Of a DNA stretch of 60,016 nucleotides, positions 29,803 through 41,178 are shown piece by piece. The stretch spans positions 1 to 60,016 of the forward strand of contig JANWHA010000002.1 in assembly GCA_025450635.1 (NCBI GenBank), in the 5' to 3' direction. The notes under the pieces are model-generated. The model ran no database searches. It was not told the origin of the DNA and saw nothing but the letters and a program-made list of their open reading frames with translations. The translations under genes and the position numbers were made by a program. Positions within the stretch are counted from its first letter, which is position 1. Each line of letters starts with the position of its first letter. Source of the DNA: Croceibacterium sp. (GTDB lineage: Bacteria > Pseudomonadota > Alphaproteobacteria > Sphingomonadales > Sphingomonadaceae).

Positions 29803-30573
29803 ATGCGGAACTCGAGAGCGGCACTTGTGGTGGTGTGCGGCGGTGCCTCCTTGACCCTGGTTTCGCCGGCGCACGCGGCCGACGAGGAAATCCAGGTATA
29901 CATGGACGAACTGAACGCGCCCGGGCAGATCGGCCTGGATGTTCACATCAACGACGTGCTCGAAGGCGACCGCACGCCCGACTTCCCGGGCGCCGAATCG
30001 TCGCTCCATCGCTGGCGGATCACGCCGGAGTGGTCGCTCGGCGTCGGCGGTGGCTTCGAACTCGGCGCCTACCTGCCGCTAACCACCGTCGCCAACGACG
30101 GCGTGTTCCGGGTCGAAGGGGCCAAGGCCCGAATCAAATGGCTCGCGCCGCACGGCGATACCGGCTTCTACTGGGGCGCCAACCTGGAAGTCGGCCGCGT
30201 CGCTCGCCGGCTCGACCGCAATCCGTGGAATGGCGAACTCAAGTTCATCGCCGGTTGGCGCAACGAGCGCTGGACGCTGGCGGCGAATGCCAACCTCGAT
30301 TTCGTGGTGTCTGGTCCCGCCCACTCACCGGCCACCGTGCAACTGGCGACCAAGATTGGCTACGCCGTCGCGCCGCACGTGATCGTCGGCGTGGAAAGCT
30401 ATAACGGCATGGGCGAATTCTCTGCGCTCGGCTTCCGCCATCAGGAACACGCGACGTTCCTCACCGCCGATTTCCCGCTCGGGAAGTGGGACTTCAACGC
30501 CGGCATCGGCAAAGGCTACGGCACGAGCGCCGACAGCTCGATCCTGAAGTTCGTCGTCAGCGTTCCGATTTGA
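29803..30573 (+). CDS. hypothetical outer-membrane-type protein with signal peptide
   Basis: ATG 29803; MRNSRAALVVVCGGASLTLVSPAHAADEEIQ; alternating aromatic beta-strand pattern to C-terminal FVVSVPI. Confidence 0.75.
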   Translation: MRNSRAALVVVCGGASLTLVSPAHAADEEIQVYMDELNAPGQIGLDVHINDVLEGDRTPDFPGAESSLHRWRITPEWSLGVGGGFELGAYLPLTTVANDGVFRVEGAKARIKWLAPHGDTGFYWGANLEVGRVARRLDRNPWNGELKFIAGWRNERWTLAANANLDFVVSGPAHSPATVQLATKIGYAVAPHVIVGVESYNGMGEFSALGFRHQEHATFLTADFPLGKWDFNAGIGKGYGTSADSSILKFVVSVPI

Positions 30574-30576
30574 GCG

Positions 30577-30861
30577 TCACGCGGGCGGCAACTGGAGCAG
30601 CTTGTCGCGGCCAGTTGCGCCGCGCAACAAGCGAAGGCGTGACGTCGCCGTCCCGAGCGCCCGCGCGACCAGCGCCAGCACCGCCTCGTTCGCTTCCCCG
30701 TCCTTGGCTCTGGCACGGACTTTCACCAGCAGCAGGCCGGCGCTGATTGCCAGCGCGTCGCTGCGTGCTCCGGGCGTGACTCGCAGCGCCAGGCGTCGCT
30801 CATCGTCGGCCAGGGCGCGGACCGCGTCCGCCGCCGGGAAGTCAGCCTTCGGCCGTGACAC
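30577..30861 (-). CDS. DUF167 (YggU) family protein
   Basis: GTG start 30861 overlapping upstream gene end; LALRVTPGARSDAL, LLVKVRARAKDGEANEAVLALVARALG. Confidence 0.82.
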   Translation of the reverse strand: MSRPKADFPAADAVRALADDERRLALRVTPGARSDALAISAGLLLVKVRARAKDGEANEAVLALVARALGTATSRLRLLRGATGRDKLLQLPPA

Positions 30862-31417
30862 GCAACATCGCCAGGTGGCGTTCCGCCAGGCGGCAATAGC
30901 GTTCGGTCTGGAAGCGGATTTTTTCCACTTGCGCCTCATCCTGCGTGCGCAGGAACTTCGCCGGGCGGCCGACCCAGATCTCGCGCGGTGGGATGTGTTT
31001 GCCCGGGCCGAGCAGGGCGCCCGCCGCGAGCATCGCCCCTTCGCCGATGCGGCTGTCGTCCATCGCCACCGCGCCCATGCCGACGACGGCGCGAGCCTCC
31101 AGCGTCGCGCCGTGAACGACCGCCATGTGGCCGATCACGCATTCCTCGCCGACGATTGTCGGGCAGCCGTCGGTGTCCGCGCGCGGCCCCTCGACATGGA
31201 AGACGCTGCCATCCTGCACGTTCGAGCGCGCGCCGACCACGATCCGGTGAATGTCGCCGCGCAGCACGCAGTTGTACCAGACGCTGGCCTGCGGCCCGAT
31301 CGTCACGTCGCCGATGATCCGCGCTCCGGGTGCGATGAAGGCGGACTCATGGATCCGCGGCTCCTTGCCCTCGAACGGTAGGATGGTCGCCCAGGGGAAT
31401 CGCTCGGCCGAGGTCAC
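30842..31417 (-). CDS. gamma carbonic anhydrase family protein
   Basis: 191 aa; left-handed beta-helix; VWYNCVLRGDIHRIVVGARSNVQDGSVFHV, CVIGHMAVVHGATLE; GTG start at 31417. Confidence 0.92.
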   Translation of the reverse strand: MTSAERFPWATILPFEGKEPRIHESAFIAPGARIIGDVTIGPQASVWYNCVLRGDIHRIVVGARSNVQDGSVFHVEGPRADTDGCPTIVGEECVIGHMAVVHGATLEARAVVGMGAVAMDDSRIGEGAMLAAGALLGPGKHIPPREIWVGRPAKFLRTQDEAQVEKIRFQTERYCRLAERHLAMLRVTAEG

Positions 31418-31942
31418 GCGGCTTCCAGCCAATAGGTAACGTGCGGCCTGAGATGCTCGATTTCGACCTTCGGATGCTCGAAGTCCATCTCCGGGCGATA
31501 GCGCATCCCGAGCCGCTCCATCAGGCCCCGGCTGCGGATGTTGGTGACCGCGGTGATCGCCCACACCGGCTGGTTGGGATGATTCGCTGAAATCCACGCC
31601 AACGTCGCCTCGGCAGCTTCGCGGGCATAGGATTGCCCCCAGCAATCGGATGCGAGCCGCCAGCCGACTTCGAGTTCTTTCTCGAGTTGCGGGACGGTGC
31701 CCCGGCCAACGCCGCAATAGCCGAGCACGCGGCCGTCCACCTTGCGTTCCATCGCCCAGAAAGTGCAGCCGTCGCGCGCCTGGCGCATCTGCAGCCGGCC
31801 AAACATGTCGCGCGTTCGCTGCTGATCGTGCAGCGGCCCAATCGTCGCCATCACCTGCGGATCGGTGCACAGTGCATGCAGCGCGGCGAAGTCGCCCTCA
31901 TGCCACTCGCGCAGGACCAGGCGCTCGGTTTCGAGGCGGAAT

Positions 31943-31950
<8 letters not shown>
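31414..31950 (-). CDS. GNAT family N-acetyltransferase
   Basis: 178 aa; TERLVLREWHEGDFAALHALCTDPQVM, EVGWRLASDCWGQSYAREAAEATLAW. Confidence 0.9.
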
Positions 31951-33536
<1,586 letters not shown>

Positions 33537-33564
33537 TCAGCGCCGCCATCGGCGGCCGCGCGCG

Positions 33565-35217
33565 TCAGGTCGAGGGCTTGCGGTCCGCCCGGTCGATCTC
33601 GCGCACCGGCGCGTCCGCCAGCGAAGCATCGGGCGCGAGCGGCGCGAGAGCGGCGCCCGGCTCGACTTGCTTGAGGTTGGCGAGCATGCCGCGGAACGCG
33701 GCCAACTCGCTGCCGGAAAGCTCGGCGCGGCGGACGTAGGCGATGCTGTCCGGATTGACGGTCTCGCCGTTCTTGTAGACTTCGAAATGGAGGTGCGGCC
33801 CAGTCGCGAGGCCGCTCGAGCCGACGTAGCCGATCACCTGGCCCCGGTGCACATGCTGCCCCGGGCTGACCGCAAAGCCGCTCATGTGGGCGTAGCCCGT
33901 GCCGAGCCCGCCGCCGTTGTCGAGCTTGACGAAGTTGCCGTGCCCGCCGTGGCGGCCGACGAACGTCACCACGCCATCGGCGGCGGCGTAGATCGGCGAG
34001 CCGTAAGGCGCGTGGAAGTCGATCCCGCGATGCATGCGGGTGTAGCCCAGGATCGGGTGACGCCGCATGCCGTAGCCCGAGGTCTCCCAGCCGGGTACCG
34101 GGCGCATGAAGCCCTGACGCATTTCGCCCACGCCCGAAGTTTCATAGAAGTTGCCATCCTGGCCCCAGCGCAGCAACTGCTTGATCGGCTGCCCGTCGTG
34201 GCTGAGGCCGGCGTAGAGCAGCTGACCCGCTTCCGCCTCGCCGGTGGCGGCGCGCTTGTAGCTGACGATCATGTCGAACTGGTCGTCGGCCGAAATGTCG
34301 TCGAGGTCCATCTGCTGGTCGAGCGCGCGCAAGTATTCCTGCACCGCGCCGGCCGGCGCCCCGGCAGCGCGGGCCGAGAGATAGAGGCTGGTGCCCACCG
34401 TGCCGCGGATGCGCAGCGGGGTCGTATCGACCCGGATCGGGCGCGGAGCGAGCTGGAGGCGGCCGCCGACGCGATCCACCGCCAGTTGCAGGTCGAAGCG
34501 CGCGCGGAAGCTCAAGCCATCGAGGGGGCGCGGCAAGTCGGGGGAGGCGCGGCGCCCCAGGGTAATGTCGACCTGCGTGCCGGGTTCTATATCGGCGAGC
34601 GGCATGGTCCCGGCGATCATGCCGGAAACCTGCACGGCCTCGGTTTCGGAAACACCGGACCGTTCGAGCATTCGGGCGAAGCTGTCGCCGCTTGAAAGGC
34701 TGGCGACAAGGTCGAGCCGCGGCCTCTCGGGCGCGTCGGCCATGCGCACGGCTGCAGTCGTCGGCGCCATGTGCCGGCCGCTGTCGGCGCCGAGCGCCAG
34801 CGGCATGATCATCTGGCTGCGAAATTCGTCACGCGCCCCGGCGTCGATGCGCATCGCCGGAGCGGCCTGCAGCGGCGCGAAGGCCGGCCAGCCGGCAACG
34901 GCCAAGCCCGCGAGGCCGAACAGCGTCGCCACGCCGCGGAACCAGCGCCCGGAGCCGATATCGCGCGCGAGGTCGGGGGCGAAATCGATCCGCGACAGCG
35001 CGACCGACGCATGCTGCCGCCACTGCTCGTAGCGTTCGGCAAGGGACTTGAAGCGCACCAGCCGCACGGGCCGCGCCTCCGCCAGCATTTGCGCATGCGA
35101 CAGCGCAACCGCGCCGCCATGCGGCGCGTGCTGCGGTGCGTAGCTGTCGCGATCCTTGAACAAGTGTGCCCCCCCGCCCAGCCGCCCGACTGTCGCGGGT
35201 GGAAAGATGCGGAACAA
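33565..35217 (-). CDS. M23 family metallopeptidase
   Basis: 550 aa; MRRHPILGYTRMHRGIDFHAPYGSPIYAAADGVV, GPHLHFEVYKNGETVNP. Confidence 0.92.
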   Translation of the reverse strand: MFRIFPPATVGRLGGGAHLFKDRDSYAPQHAPHGGAVALSHAQMLAEARPVRLVRFKSLAERYEQWRQHASVALSRIDFAPDLARDIGSGRWFRGVATLFGLAGLAVAGWPAFAPLQAAPAMRIDAGARDEFRSQMIMPLALGADSGRHMAPTTAAVRMADAPERPRLDLVASLSSGDSFARMLERSGVSETEAVQVSGMIAGTMPLADIEPGTQVDITLGRRASPDLPRPLDGLSFRARFDLQLAVDRVGGRLQLAPRPIRVDTTPLRIRGTVGTSLYLSARAAGAPAGAVQEYLRALDQQMDLDDISADDQFDMIVSYKRAATGEAEAGQLLYAGLSHDGQPIKQLLRWGQDGNFYETSGVGEMRQGFMRPVPGWETSGYGMRRHPILGYTRMHRGIDFHAPYGSPIYAAADGVVTFVGRHGGHGNFVKLDNGGGLGTGYAHMSGFAVSPGQHVHRGQVIGYVGSSGLATGPHLHFEVYKNGETVNPDSIAYVRRAELSGSELAAFRGMLANLKQVEPGAALAPLAPDASLADAPVREIDRADRKPST

Positions 35218-35354
35218 TCCCGGTGCCTTCGTGCGTCAACGGGATGGGCGGATAAAGTAAATTTCCGCTTAATCTGTCGAGCCGAGTCCCCGTCGCGCCG
35301 AACCGTTGCGCAGGGTTGCGCAGTGGCCGGCCAGCGGCCACATTCGCCAGCATA

Positions 35355-37907
35355 GTGAACGCGTTCGACACCGACAGCCGGGTGCGCGCCGTGCTCGGCC
35401 CGACCAACACCGGCAAGACCCACCTCGCGATCGAGCGCTTGTGCGGCCATTCGAGCGGCGCGATCGGCTTCCCGCTGCGTTTGCTGGCACGCGAGGTTTA
35501 CGACAAGGTCCGCGCGATCAAGGGTGACCGTGAAGTCGCGCTGATCACCGGCGAGGAACGCATCGAACCGGAAGGAGCACGCTACCTGCTGTGCACCGCC
35601 GAAGCGATGCCTGTTTGGCGAGGTCGCCCGGACAAGCCGGGCGGGGGCGACGGCGGCGCGCCGGCGTTCGTCGCGCTCGACGAAGCGCAGCTCGCCGCCG
35701 ATCCCGAGCGCGGACACATCTTCACCGACCGGCTGCTCAACGCGCGCGGGCGCGAGGAAACGATGCTGCTCGGCTCGGCTACGCTCGAGCCGATCGTCCG
35801 CGCTCTGGTGCCGCGCGCGCAGATCGAGGACCGGCCGCGCTTTTCGACCCTCAAGCACGCCGGCTCGGCCAAGCTCGGCCGCCTGCCGCCGCGCTCGGCG
35901 CTGGTCGCCTTCTCGGCCGAGCAGGTTTACGCGATGGCCGAAATGCTGCGCCGCTTCCGCGGCGGCGCGGCGGTGGTGATGGGCGCGCTGAGCCCGGAGA
36001 CGCGCAACCGCCAGGTCGAATTGTTCCAATCGGGCGAAGTGGACTACATCGTCGCCACCGACGCGATCGGCATGGGCCTCAACCTTGACGTCACCCATGT
36101 CGCCTTTGCGTCATTGAGCAAGTTCGACGGGCGGGGGCAGCGGCGTCTCGTCCCCGCCGAGATGGCCCAGATCGCGGGGCGCGCCGGGCGTCATCATCAA
36201 GATGGGACCTTCGGCACGCTCAGCGGCGGCAAGGAGAAGGGGGGGCTCGGGGGCGGCGCCGAATTCACCGAGGACGAAATCTACGCGATCGAGGAACACC
36301 GCTTCGCGCCGCTGACACACGTGTTCTGGCGCGAGGCGGAGCCGCGCTTCGATTCGCTCGTCACGCTGATCGCCGACCTGGAAGCGGCGCCAGGCGTCGA
36401 GCGGCTCGTCCCGGCACCTGAAGCGATCGACCTTGCGGTGCTCAAGCGGCTCGCCGAAGATCCGGCCCTCGCCGGCGGCGTCACGACGCCCGCGGCCATC
36501 CGCCGCTTGTGGGAAGTGTGCCAGCTGCCCGACTTCCGCCAGCACGGCGCCGATACGCACGCCCGTTTCGTCGCCCGGCTGTGGCAGGACCTGCGGCAAG
36601 GGTACCTCGGCGCGGACTTCGTCGCCGCGCGGATCGCCGATCTCGACCGCACGCAGGGCGACATCGACACGCTACAGGGCCGTATCGCCGCGATCCGCAG
36701 CTGGGCCTACATCTGCCAGCGGCCGGACTGGGTGCTGGCGCGCGACGAGATGGCCGCCCGCGCCCGGGCCGCCGAGGCGCGCTTGTCCGACGCGCTGCAC
36801 CAGCGGCTGACCGAACGTTTCGTCAACCGCCGCACCGCGATACTAGTGAAGACGATGGGCCAGGATTCGGCATTGCTGCGGGTGGCGCTCGACGAGCACG
36901 GCCATGTCACGGTGGAGGGCGAGCCGATCGGCCACCTGGAAGGCTTCCGCTTCGTCGTCGACGCCCTCGCCAGCAGCGAGGACCGCAAGCTGATGCTCGC
37001 CGCGGCGGAAAAGCACTTGCCGCGGTTGCTGGCCGAAAAGGCCCAGCGGCTGGTGGCGAGCGAGCTGGGTGACCTGACGATAGCCGACGGCAAGGTGCTG
37101 CGCGGCGAGCAGGTGGTCGCAACGATCGGACGGGGCAAGTCACGGGCGAGGCCGCGGCTGGCGCTGGCGAGGGAGCTCAACGTGCTCGAGCCGGTGCATC
37201 GCGCTCGGCTCGCCGAAGCGCTCGAGCTGTGGTTTGCGGCGGCGCTGGCGCCCTTGGCGCCCCTGCGTGCGATCGAGGACGCCGCGCTCGATCCCGCGAC
37301 CGGGTCCGAGGTCCGCGCGCTGCTGCTGACGCTGGCGGACCGCAGCGGCACGATCGAGCGCGAAAGCACGGGTCTGGCGGCGATCCCGAAGGACAAGCGC
37401 CCACTGTTGCGCCGTCTCGGCGTCACCATCGGCGCGCTCGACGTGTTCGTCCCGGCACTGCTCAAGCCAGGCGCGCGCGCGCTGCTCAAGGAGACCGGCG
37501 CCGATCCCCGCCCGGTCCACGCCGCGATGGCAGCGGTGATCGCCGGTGCAAAGCACCTCCCGGCCGGATACCGCCGCGCCGGCAGCCAGGCGATCCGGGT
37601 CGACATGGCCGAAAAGCTGTTTCGCGCCGCGCACGAAGCGCGTGCCCGGGCCAACGGGCGCGCCTTCCAGCTCGATCCGGCGCTCGCCACCTCGATGGGC
37701 CTGGCGGCCGAGAACCTGGTCCGTTTGATGCGCGACGCGGGCTTCCGCCCAGGAGAGGTGCGGCTATTGCGCGAGGGCGCTTTCGGTCCGCCGGCGCCTG
37801 TCCGGTGGAGCTGGCGGCCACCGCGCAAGAACCGCGCGCCTGAGCACGGCGCCCGGCCCGCGCGCGAGGGCAGCGCCTTTTCCGGCCTTGCCGAGCTGCT
37901 CGGCTGA
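35355..37907 (+). CDS. Suv3-like helicase-related protein
   Basis: LGPTNTGKTHLAIERLCGHSSGAIGFPLRLLAREVYDKV, FVALDEAQLAADPERGHIFTDRLL, GMGLNLDVTHVAFASLSKFDG..QIAGRAGR; GTG start 35355 proposed (ATG-less), ORF opens at 35316. Confidence 0.9.
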   Translation: MNAFDTDSRVRAVLGPTNTGKTHLAIERLCGHSSGAIGFPLRLLAREVYDKVRAIKGDREVALITGEERIEPEGARYLLCTAEAMPVWRGRPDKPGGGDGGAPAFVALDEAQLAADPERGHIFTDRLLNARGREETMLLGSATLEPIVRALVPRAQIEDRPRFSTLKHAGSAKLGRLPPRSALVAFSAEQVYAMAEMLRRFRGGAAVVMGALSPETRNRQVELFQSGEVDYIVATDAIGMGLNLDVTHVAFASLSKFDGRGQRRLVPAEMAQIAGRAGRHHQDGTFGTLSGGKEKGGLGGGAEFTEDEIYAIEEHRFAPLTHVFWREAEPRFDSLVTLIADLEAAPGVERLVPAPEAIDLAVLKRLAEDPALAGGVTTPAAIRRLWEVCQLPDFRQHGADTHARFVARLWQDLRQGYLGADFVAARIADLDRTQGDIDTLQGRIAAIRSWAYICQRPDWVLARDEMAARARAAEARLSDALHQRLTERFVNRRTAILVKTMGQDSALLRVALDEHGHVTVEGEPIGHLEGFRFVVDALASSEDRKLMLAAAEKHLPRLLAEKAQRLVASELGDLTIADGKVLRGEQVVATIGRGKSRARPRLALARELNVLEPVHRARLAEALELWFAAALAPLAPLRAIEDAALDPATGSEVRALLLTLADRSGTIERESTGLAAIPKDKRPLLRRLGVTIGALDVFVPALLKPGARALLKETGADPRPVHAAMAAVIAGAKHLPAGYRRAGSQAIRVDMAEKLFRAAHEARARANGRAFQLDPALATSMGLAAENLVRLMRDAGFRPGEVRLLREGAFGPPAPVRWSWRPPRKNRAPEHGARPAREGSAFSGLAELLG

Positions 37908-38219
37908 ATGCGGCTCGATCGCCTGTTGTGGTTTCTCCGCTTCGCCAGGACGCGCAGCGCGGCGCAGCGGTGGATCACCGAGGGGCACATTCGCCGCAAC
38001 GGAGAGCGGGTTACCCGGCAGGACCAGGCAGTCGCGATCGGCGACGTGCTGACCCTGCCCCTACGTTCGCGAGTCCTGCCGATAGAAATTCTTGCCCTGC
38101 CCAGCCGGCGAGGCCCCGCCGCGGAAGCGCGCACCTGCTACCGTCCGCTTGACGAGGGCGGCGCTATCGCCATAGCAGGCGGCAAGACCGCGCCAGAAAA
38201 AGGACACGCGCAGCCATGA
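37908..38219 (+). CDS. RNA-binding S4 domain protein (Hsp15-like)
   Basis: 103 aa; [40 protein letters not shown]. Confidence 0.87.
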   Translation: MRLDRLLWFLRFARTRSAAQRWITEGHIRRNGERVTRQDQAVAIGDVLTLPLRSRVLPIEILALPSRRGPAAEARTCYRPLDEGGAIAIAGGKTAPEKGHAQP

Positions 38220-38554
38220 CCTACGTCGTCACCGACGCCTGCATCAAATGCAAGTACACCGACTGCGTCGAGGTCTGCCCGGTCGACTGCTTCTACGAAG
38301 GCGAGACGATGCTGGTGATCAATCCCAGCGAGTGCATCGACTGCGGGGTGTGCGAGCCGGAGTGCCCGGCCGAAGCGATCCTGCCCGACACCGAGGGTGG
38401 CCTCGAGCAATGGCTGGAGCTCAACACCAAGTATTCCGCCGAATGGCCCAACATAACCGAGAAGAAGGAGCAGCCCGCCGACGCCGACGAGCACAAGGGC
38501 GAGGAAGGCAAGTTCGAAAAGTACTTCTCGCCCGAGCCGGGCGACGGTGACTGA
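38216..38554 (+). CDS. fdxA: ferredoxin FdxA (7Fe-8S type)
   Basis: 112 aa; [21 protein letters not shown] and [16 protein letters not shown]. Confidence 0.95.
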   Translation: MTYVVTDACIKCKYTDCVEVCPVDCFYEGETMLVINPSECIDCGVCEPECPAEAILPDTEGGLEQWLELNTKYSAEWPNITEKKEQPADADEHKGEEGKFEKYFSPEPGDGD

Positions 38555-38600
38555 GCCGAGGGTTAAACTCACGGAAATTGATGGAAGTTAAACGCCGCAA

Positions 38601-38635
38601 CACCCCGCCGCGGAAGGGGGGTGGTAATTTTGTTG
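38601..38635 (+). terminator. weak putative terminator after fdxA
   Basis: CACCCC-loop-GGGGTG hairpin followed by GTAATTTTGTT. Confidence 0.4.
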
Positions 38636-38812
38636 CGAATCTGCTACCTAATTATCCAACTGCCGCGGTCAGCCTGCCGCCGGTAGCGGATTGAATGAGC
38701 AGGAGCCCCCACTCACCGCCATCGTATTCACGGAGAGGTCGCCCGAACGGGTCGCGCGGCCGCGGATAAGCTGGCGCTTGGGCAAGTCCCCTGCCGAAGA
38801 AAGGAATTTTGA

Positions 38813-39346
38813 ATGGCCGCGAATGCGCCCGCCTTCGATGTCGGCGATTACGTCGTTTACCCCAAGCACGGCGTCGGCCGTGTGGTCGAGCTGCAGAAGG
38901 AAGAAATCGCCGGAATGCAGCTCGAACTCTACGTCCTGCGCTTCGAAAAGGAGCGCATGACGCTGCGCGTGCCGGTGAACAAGGTCGAATCGATCGGCAT
39001 GCGCAAGCTGTCGAGCGACAAGACACTGAAGGAAGCGATGGAGACGCTCAAGGGCAAGCCAAAGGTCAAGCGCACGATGTGGTCGCGCCGCGCCCAGGAA
39101 TACGAGGCCAAGATCAATTCGGGCGACCTGGTGTCGATCGCCGAGGTGACCCGCGACTTGTTCCGGCCGGAAGACCAGCCCGAGCAGAGCTATTCGGAGC
39201 GGCAGATCTTCGAGGCGGCCTCGAGCCGTCTCGCCCGCGAGCTGGCGGCGATGGAGAAGACCGACGAGCCGACCGCGCTCGAAAAGATCCTCGGCGTGCT
39301 GCGCAAGTACGCGCCGCAGTATTACGACAACACCGAGGACGCCTGA
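38813..39346 (+). CDS. carD: CarD family transcriptional regulator
   Basis: 177 aa; FDVGDYVVYPKHGVGRVVELQKEEIAGMQLELYVLRFEKERMTLRVPVNK. Confidence 0.94.
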   Translation: MAANAPAFDVGDYVVYPKHGVGRVVELQKEEIAGMQLELYVLRFEKERMTLRVPVNKVESIGMRKLSSDKTLKEAMETLKGKPKVKRTMWSRRAQEYEAKINSGDLVSIAEVTRDLFRPEDQPEQSYSERQIFEAASSRLARELAAMEKTDEPTALEKILGVLRKYAPQYYDNTEDA

Positions 39347-39377
39347 GATCTCTCTCGCACACCTCTAGGACGATCGA

Positions 39378-39411
39378 AGGGCCGCCCGGATCGGGTGGCC
39401 CTTTCCTTTTC
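39378..39411 (+). terminator. intrinsic terminator of carD
   Basis: AGGGCCGCCC-GGATC-GGGTGGCCCT stem (one G-U) followed by TTTCCTTTT. Confidence 0.8.
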
Positions 39412-39469
39412 CGGCTTGGTCGAAGCCGGTTGGCCGTTCGTCGATAGGCGGTCTCCATTTGTGGCCTGG

Positions 39470-39485
39470 CGCTACATCTGTAGCG
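39470..39485. promoter_or_regulatory. 16-bp palindrome CGCTACA-TC-TGTAGCG, BlaI/MecI/CopY-type operator candidate
   Basis: Perfect 7-bp arms with TACA-N2-TGTA core, 25 bp upstream of DUF2807 ATG. Confidence 0.6.
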
Positions 39486-39510
39486 AATACGCCCCTCACG
39501 GAGATCACCG

Positions 39511-40242
39511 ATGGCAACTCTGAAATCATCCTTCGCCCCCTTGAACTGGGCCGTCTGCGCAGCCGCGATCGCCACCGCGCTGCCGGGGCTGGCACAACCG
39601 GCCGCGACCGCGCGCAGCTATCGCGTGGGAGCCTTCGACAGCGTCGCCGCGGCGGGACCGCCGCTGGTCATTGTCCACGTCGGCGGGGCGCCGGCGGTCC
39701 GAGCAGAGGGGCCGGCCGATGCGCTCGACAAGATGGAGGTCGTCGTGGAACACGGAGCGCTGCAAATTCGCCCGCGTCGCGAATTCCGCGATCACATCGA
39801 CTGGAACAGCCTGAGGCGGGCTACCTTCACGGTGACCGCGCCGCGCCTGAGCGCGGCTTCCGTCGCAGGATCGGGCGACATGCGCGTCGATCGAGTCGAG
39901 GGCGACCGGTTCGTCGCCTCGGTTGCCGGTTCGGGCGATCTCGACATCGCCACACTGCGCGTCGGGCGGGCCAACTTCAGCGTGGCCGGGTCGGGCAACC
40001 TCACCGCGCGCGGCAGCGCTGGCCGCGCCGACGTCTCCGTCGCGGGCTCGGGCAATGTGCGCACGCGCGGCGTCGCCACGCGCAGCGCCTCGATCAGCAT
40101 TGCCGGCTCGGGCGACGCCGAACTGACGGCCGAGGACACGGCCAGCGTTTCGATCATCGGCAGCGGCACCGCGGAAATTGCCGGCCGAGCGCATTGCACC
40201 GTCAGCCGCATCGGCTCCGGCCAGGCCCATTGCAACGCCTGA
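39511..40242 (+). CDS. head GIN domain-containing protein (DUF2807), secreted
   Basis: 243 aa; signal peptide; repeated VAGSGD/VAGSGN beta-helix motif. Confidence 0.85.
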   Translation: MATLKSSFAPLNWAVCAAAIATALPGLAQPAATARSYRVGAFDSVAAAGPPLVIVHVGGAPAVRAEGPADALDKMEVVVEHGALQIRPRREFRDHIDWNSLRRATFTVTAPRLSAASVAGSGDMRVDRVEGDRFVASVAGSGDLDIATLRVGRANFSVAGSGNLTARGSAGRADVSVAGSGNVRTRGVATRSASISIAGSGDAELTAEDTASVSIIGSGTAEIAGRAHCTVSRIGSGQAHCNA

Positions 40243-40301
40243 GAGGCAGTCTGCCAAACGGCGACCGGCCTCGACGAAGGCGATTGAGCCGCGGCCTCCC
40301 G

Positions 40302-40327
40302 TCGTGTATTAGCGGCCTAATACACGA
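40302..40327. promoter_or_regulatory. perfect inverted repeat TCGTGTATTAG-CGGC-CTAATACACGA immediately 5' of DUF2807 gene
   Basis: 11-bp perfect arms, 4-nt centre, abutting AGAGGAGG RBS; operator or 5'UTR hairpin. Confidence 0.65.
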
Positions 40328-40345
40328 ATGAGAGGAGGACCCACC

Positions 40346-41110
40346 ATGGGCTTCAAGCATATCCTCAAGGCCGTCGGTCCGGTCGTCGCACTGGCCATCG
40401 CCGGAAGCCTCGCGGGCTGCGGCGAAGGCGACGTCAGGCTCAACGGCAAGGAAGGTGTGCCGCTTTCCGAACTCGATCTGTCGGGCGAGGCGCCGAGCGA
40501 AGTCATCCTGCTCGGGCCGGACAAGGTCGACATCCGCGACGGCGAGAAGCTGGCGATCGAGGTCGAGGGGAGCGACGACGCCAAGGAGCGGATGCGCTTC
40601 GTGCTCGCCGACGGCTCGCTCGGCATCCTGCGCGATAAGTCACACTGGAACGATGGCGGCACGGCGACCGTGGTCGTCACCATGCCTGCGGCGGCCAAGC
40701 TGACGGTGGCCGGATCGGGCCTGATGAGTGCCGCATCGGTCTCTGACCGGCCGGAGATCAACGTGCTCGGCTCGGGCACACTCGACTTGCCGAGCGTCGC
40801 CGCGGCCAGGATGGAAGTGAACGTCGCCGGATCCGGCACTCTTAACGCGGCCGGATCGGCCGACAGCCTCGAGCTAAACGTCATGGGCAGCGGAACCGCC
40901 AGCATGGCCGCGCTCAAGGCCGCGAAGGCGAGCATCAACGTCGCCGGCTCGGGCAACGCGACGTTCGCCTCGGACGGCGATGTCGACGCCAACATCATGG
41001 GCTCGGGCAACGTGACCGTGAAAGGCCGCGCTCGCTGCAGGGTCAAGACGATGGGCTCGGGCAGCCTGGTCTGCGAGGACGAGGGCGGGAATGTCGGCAA
41101 GGCCGCCTGA
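40346..41110 (+). CDS. DUF2807 domain protein (lipoprotein-like signal)
   Basis: MGFKHILKAVGPVVALAIAGSLAGCGEGD with LAGC lipobox; VAGSGLM, VLGSGTL, VAGSGTL, VMGSGTA repeats. Confidence 0.83.
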   Translation: MGFKHILKAVGPVVALAIAGSLAGCGEGDVRLNGKEGVPLSELDLSGEAPSEVILLGPDKVDIRDGEKLAIEVEGSDDAKERMRFVLADGSLGILRDKSHWNDGGTATVVVTMPAAAKLTVAGSGLMSAASVSDRPEINVLGSGTLDLPSVAAARMEVNVAGSGTLNAAGSADSLELNVMGSGTASMAALKAAKASINVAGSGNATFASDGDVDANIMGSGNVTVKGRARCRVKTMGSGSLVCEDEGGNVGKAA

Positions 41111-41178
41111 GCGCGGTCCGAGGCGTTCTCGCACCGCCGCGCAGCACCGCAATCTCGCGAAGCTGTGCGCGGTTAGGC

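Noticed and set aside
36315-36330. CACACGTGTT in helicase gene as possible parS
   Set aside because: Only the CACGTG core is shared; flanks do not match the parS arms
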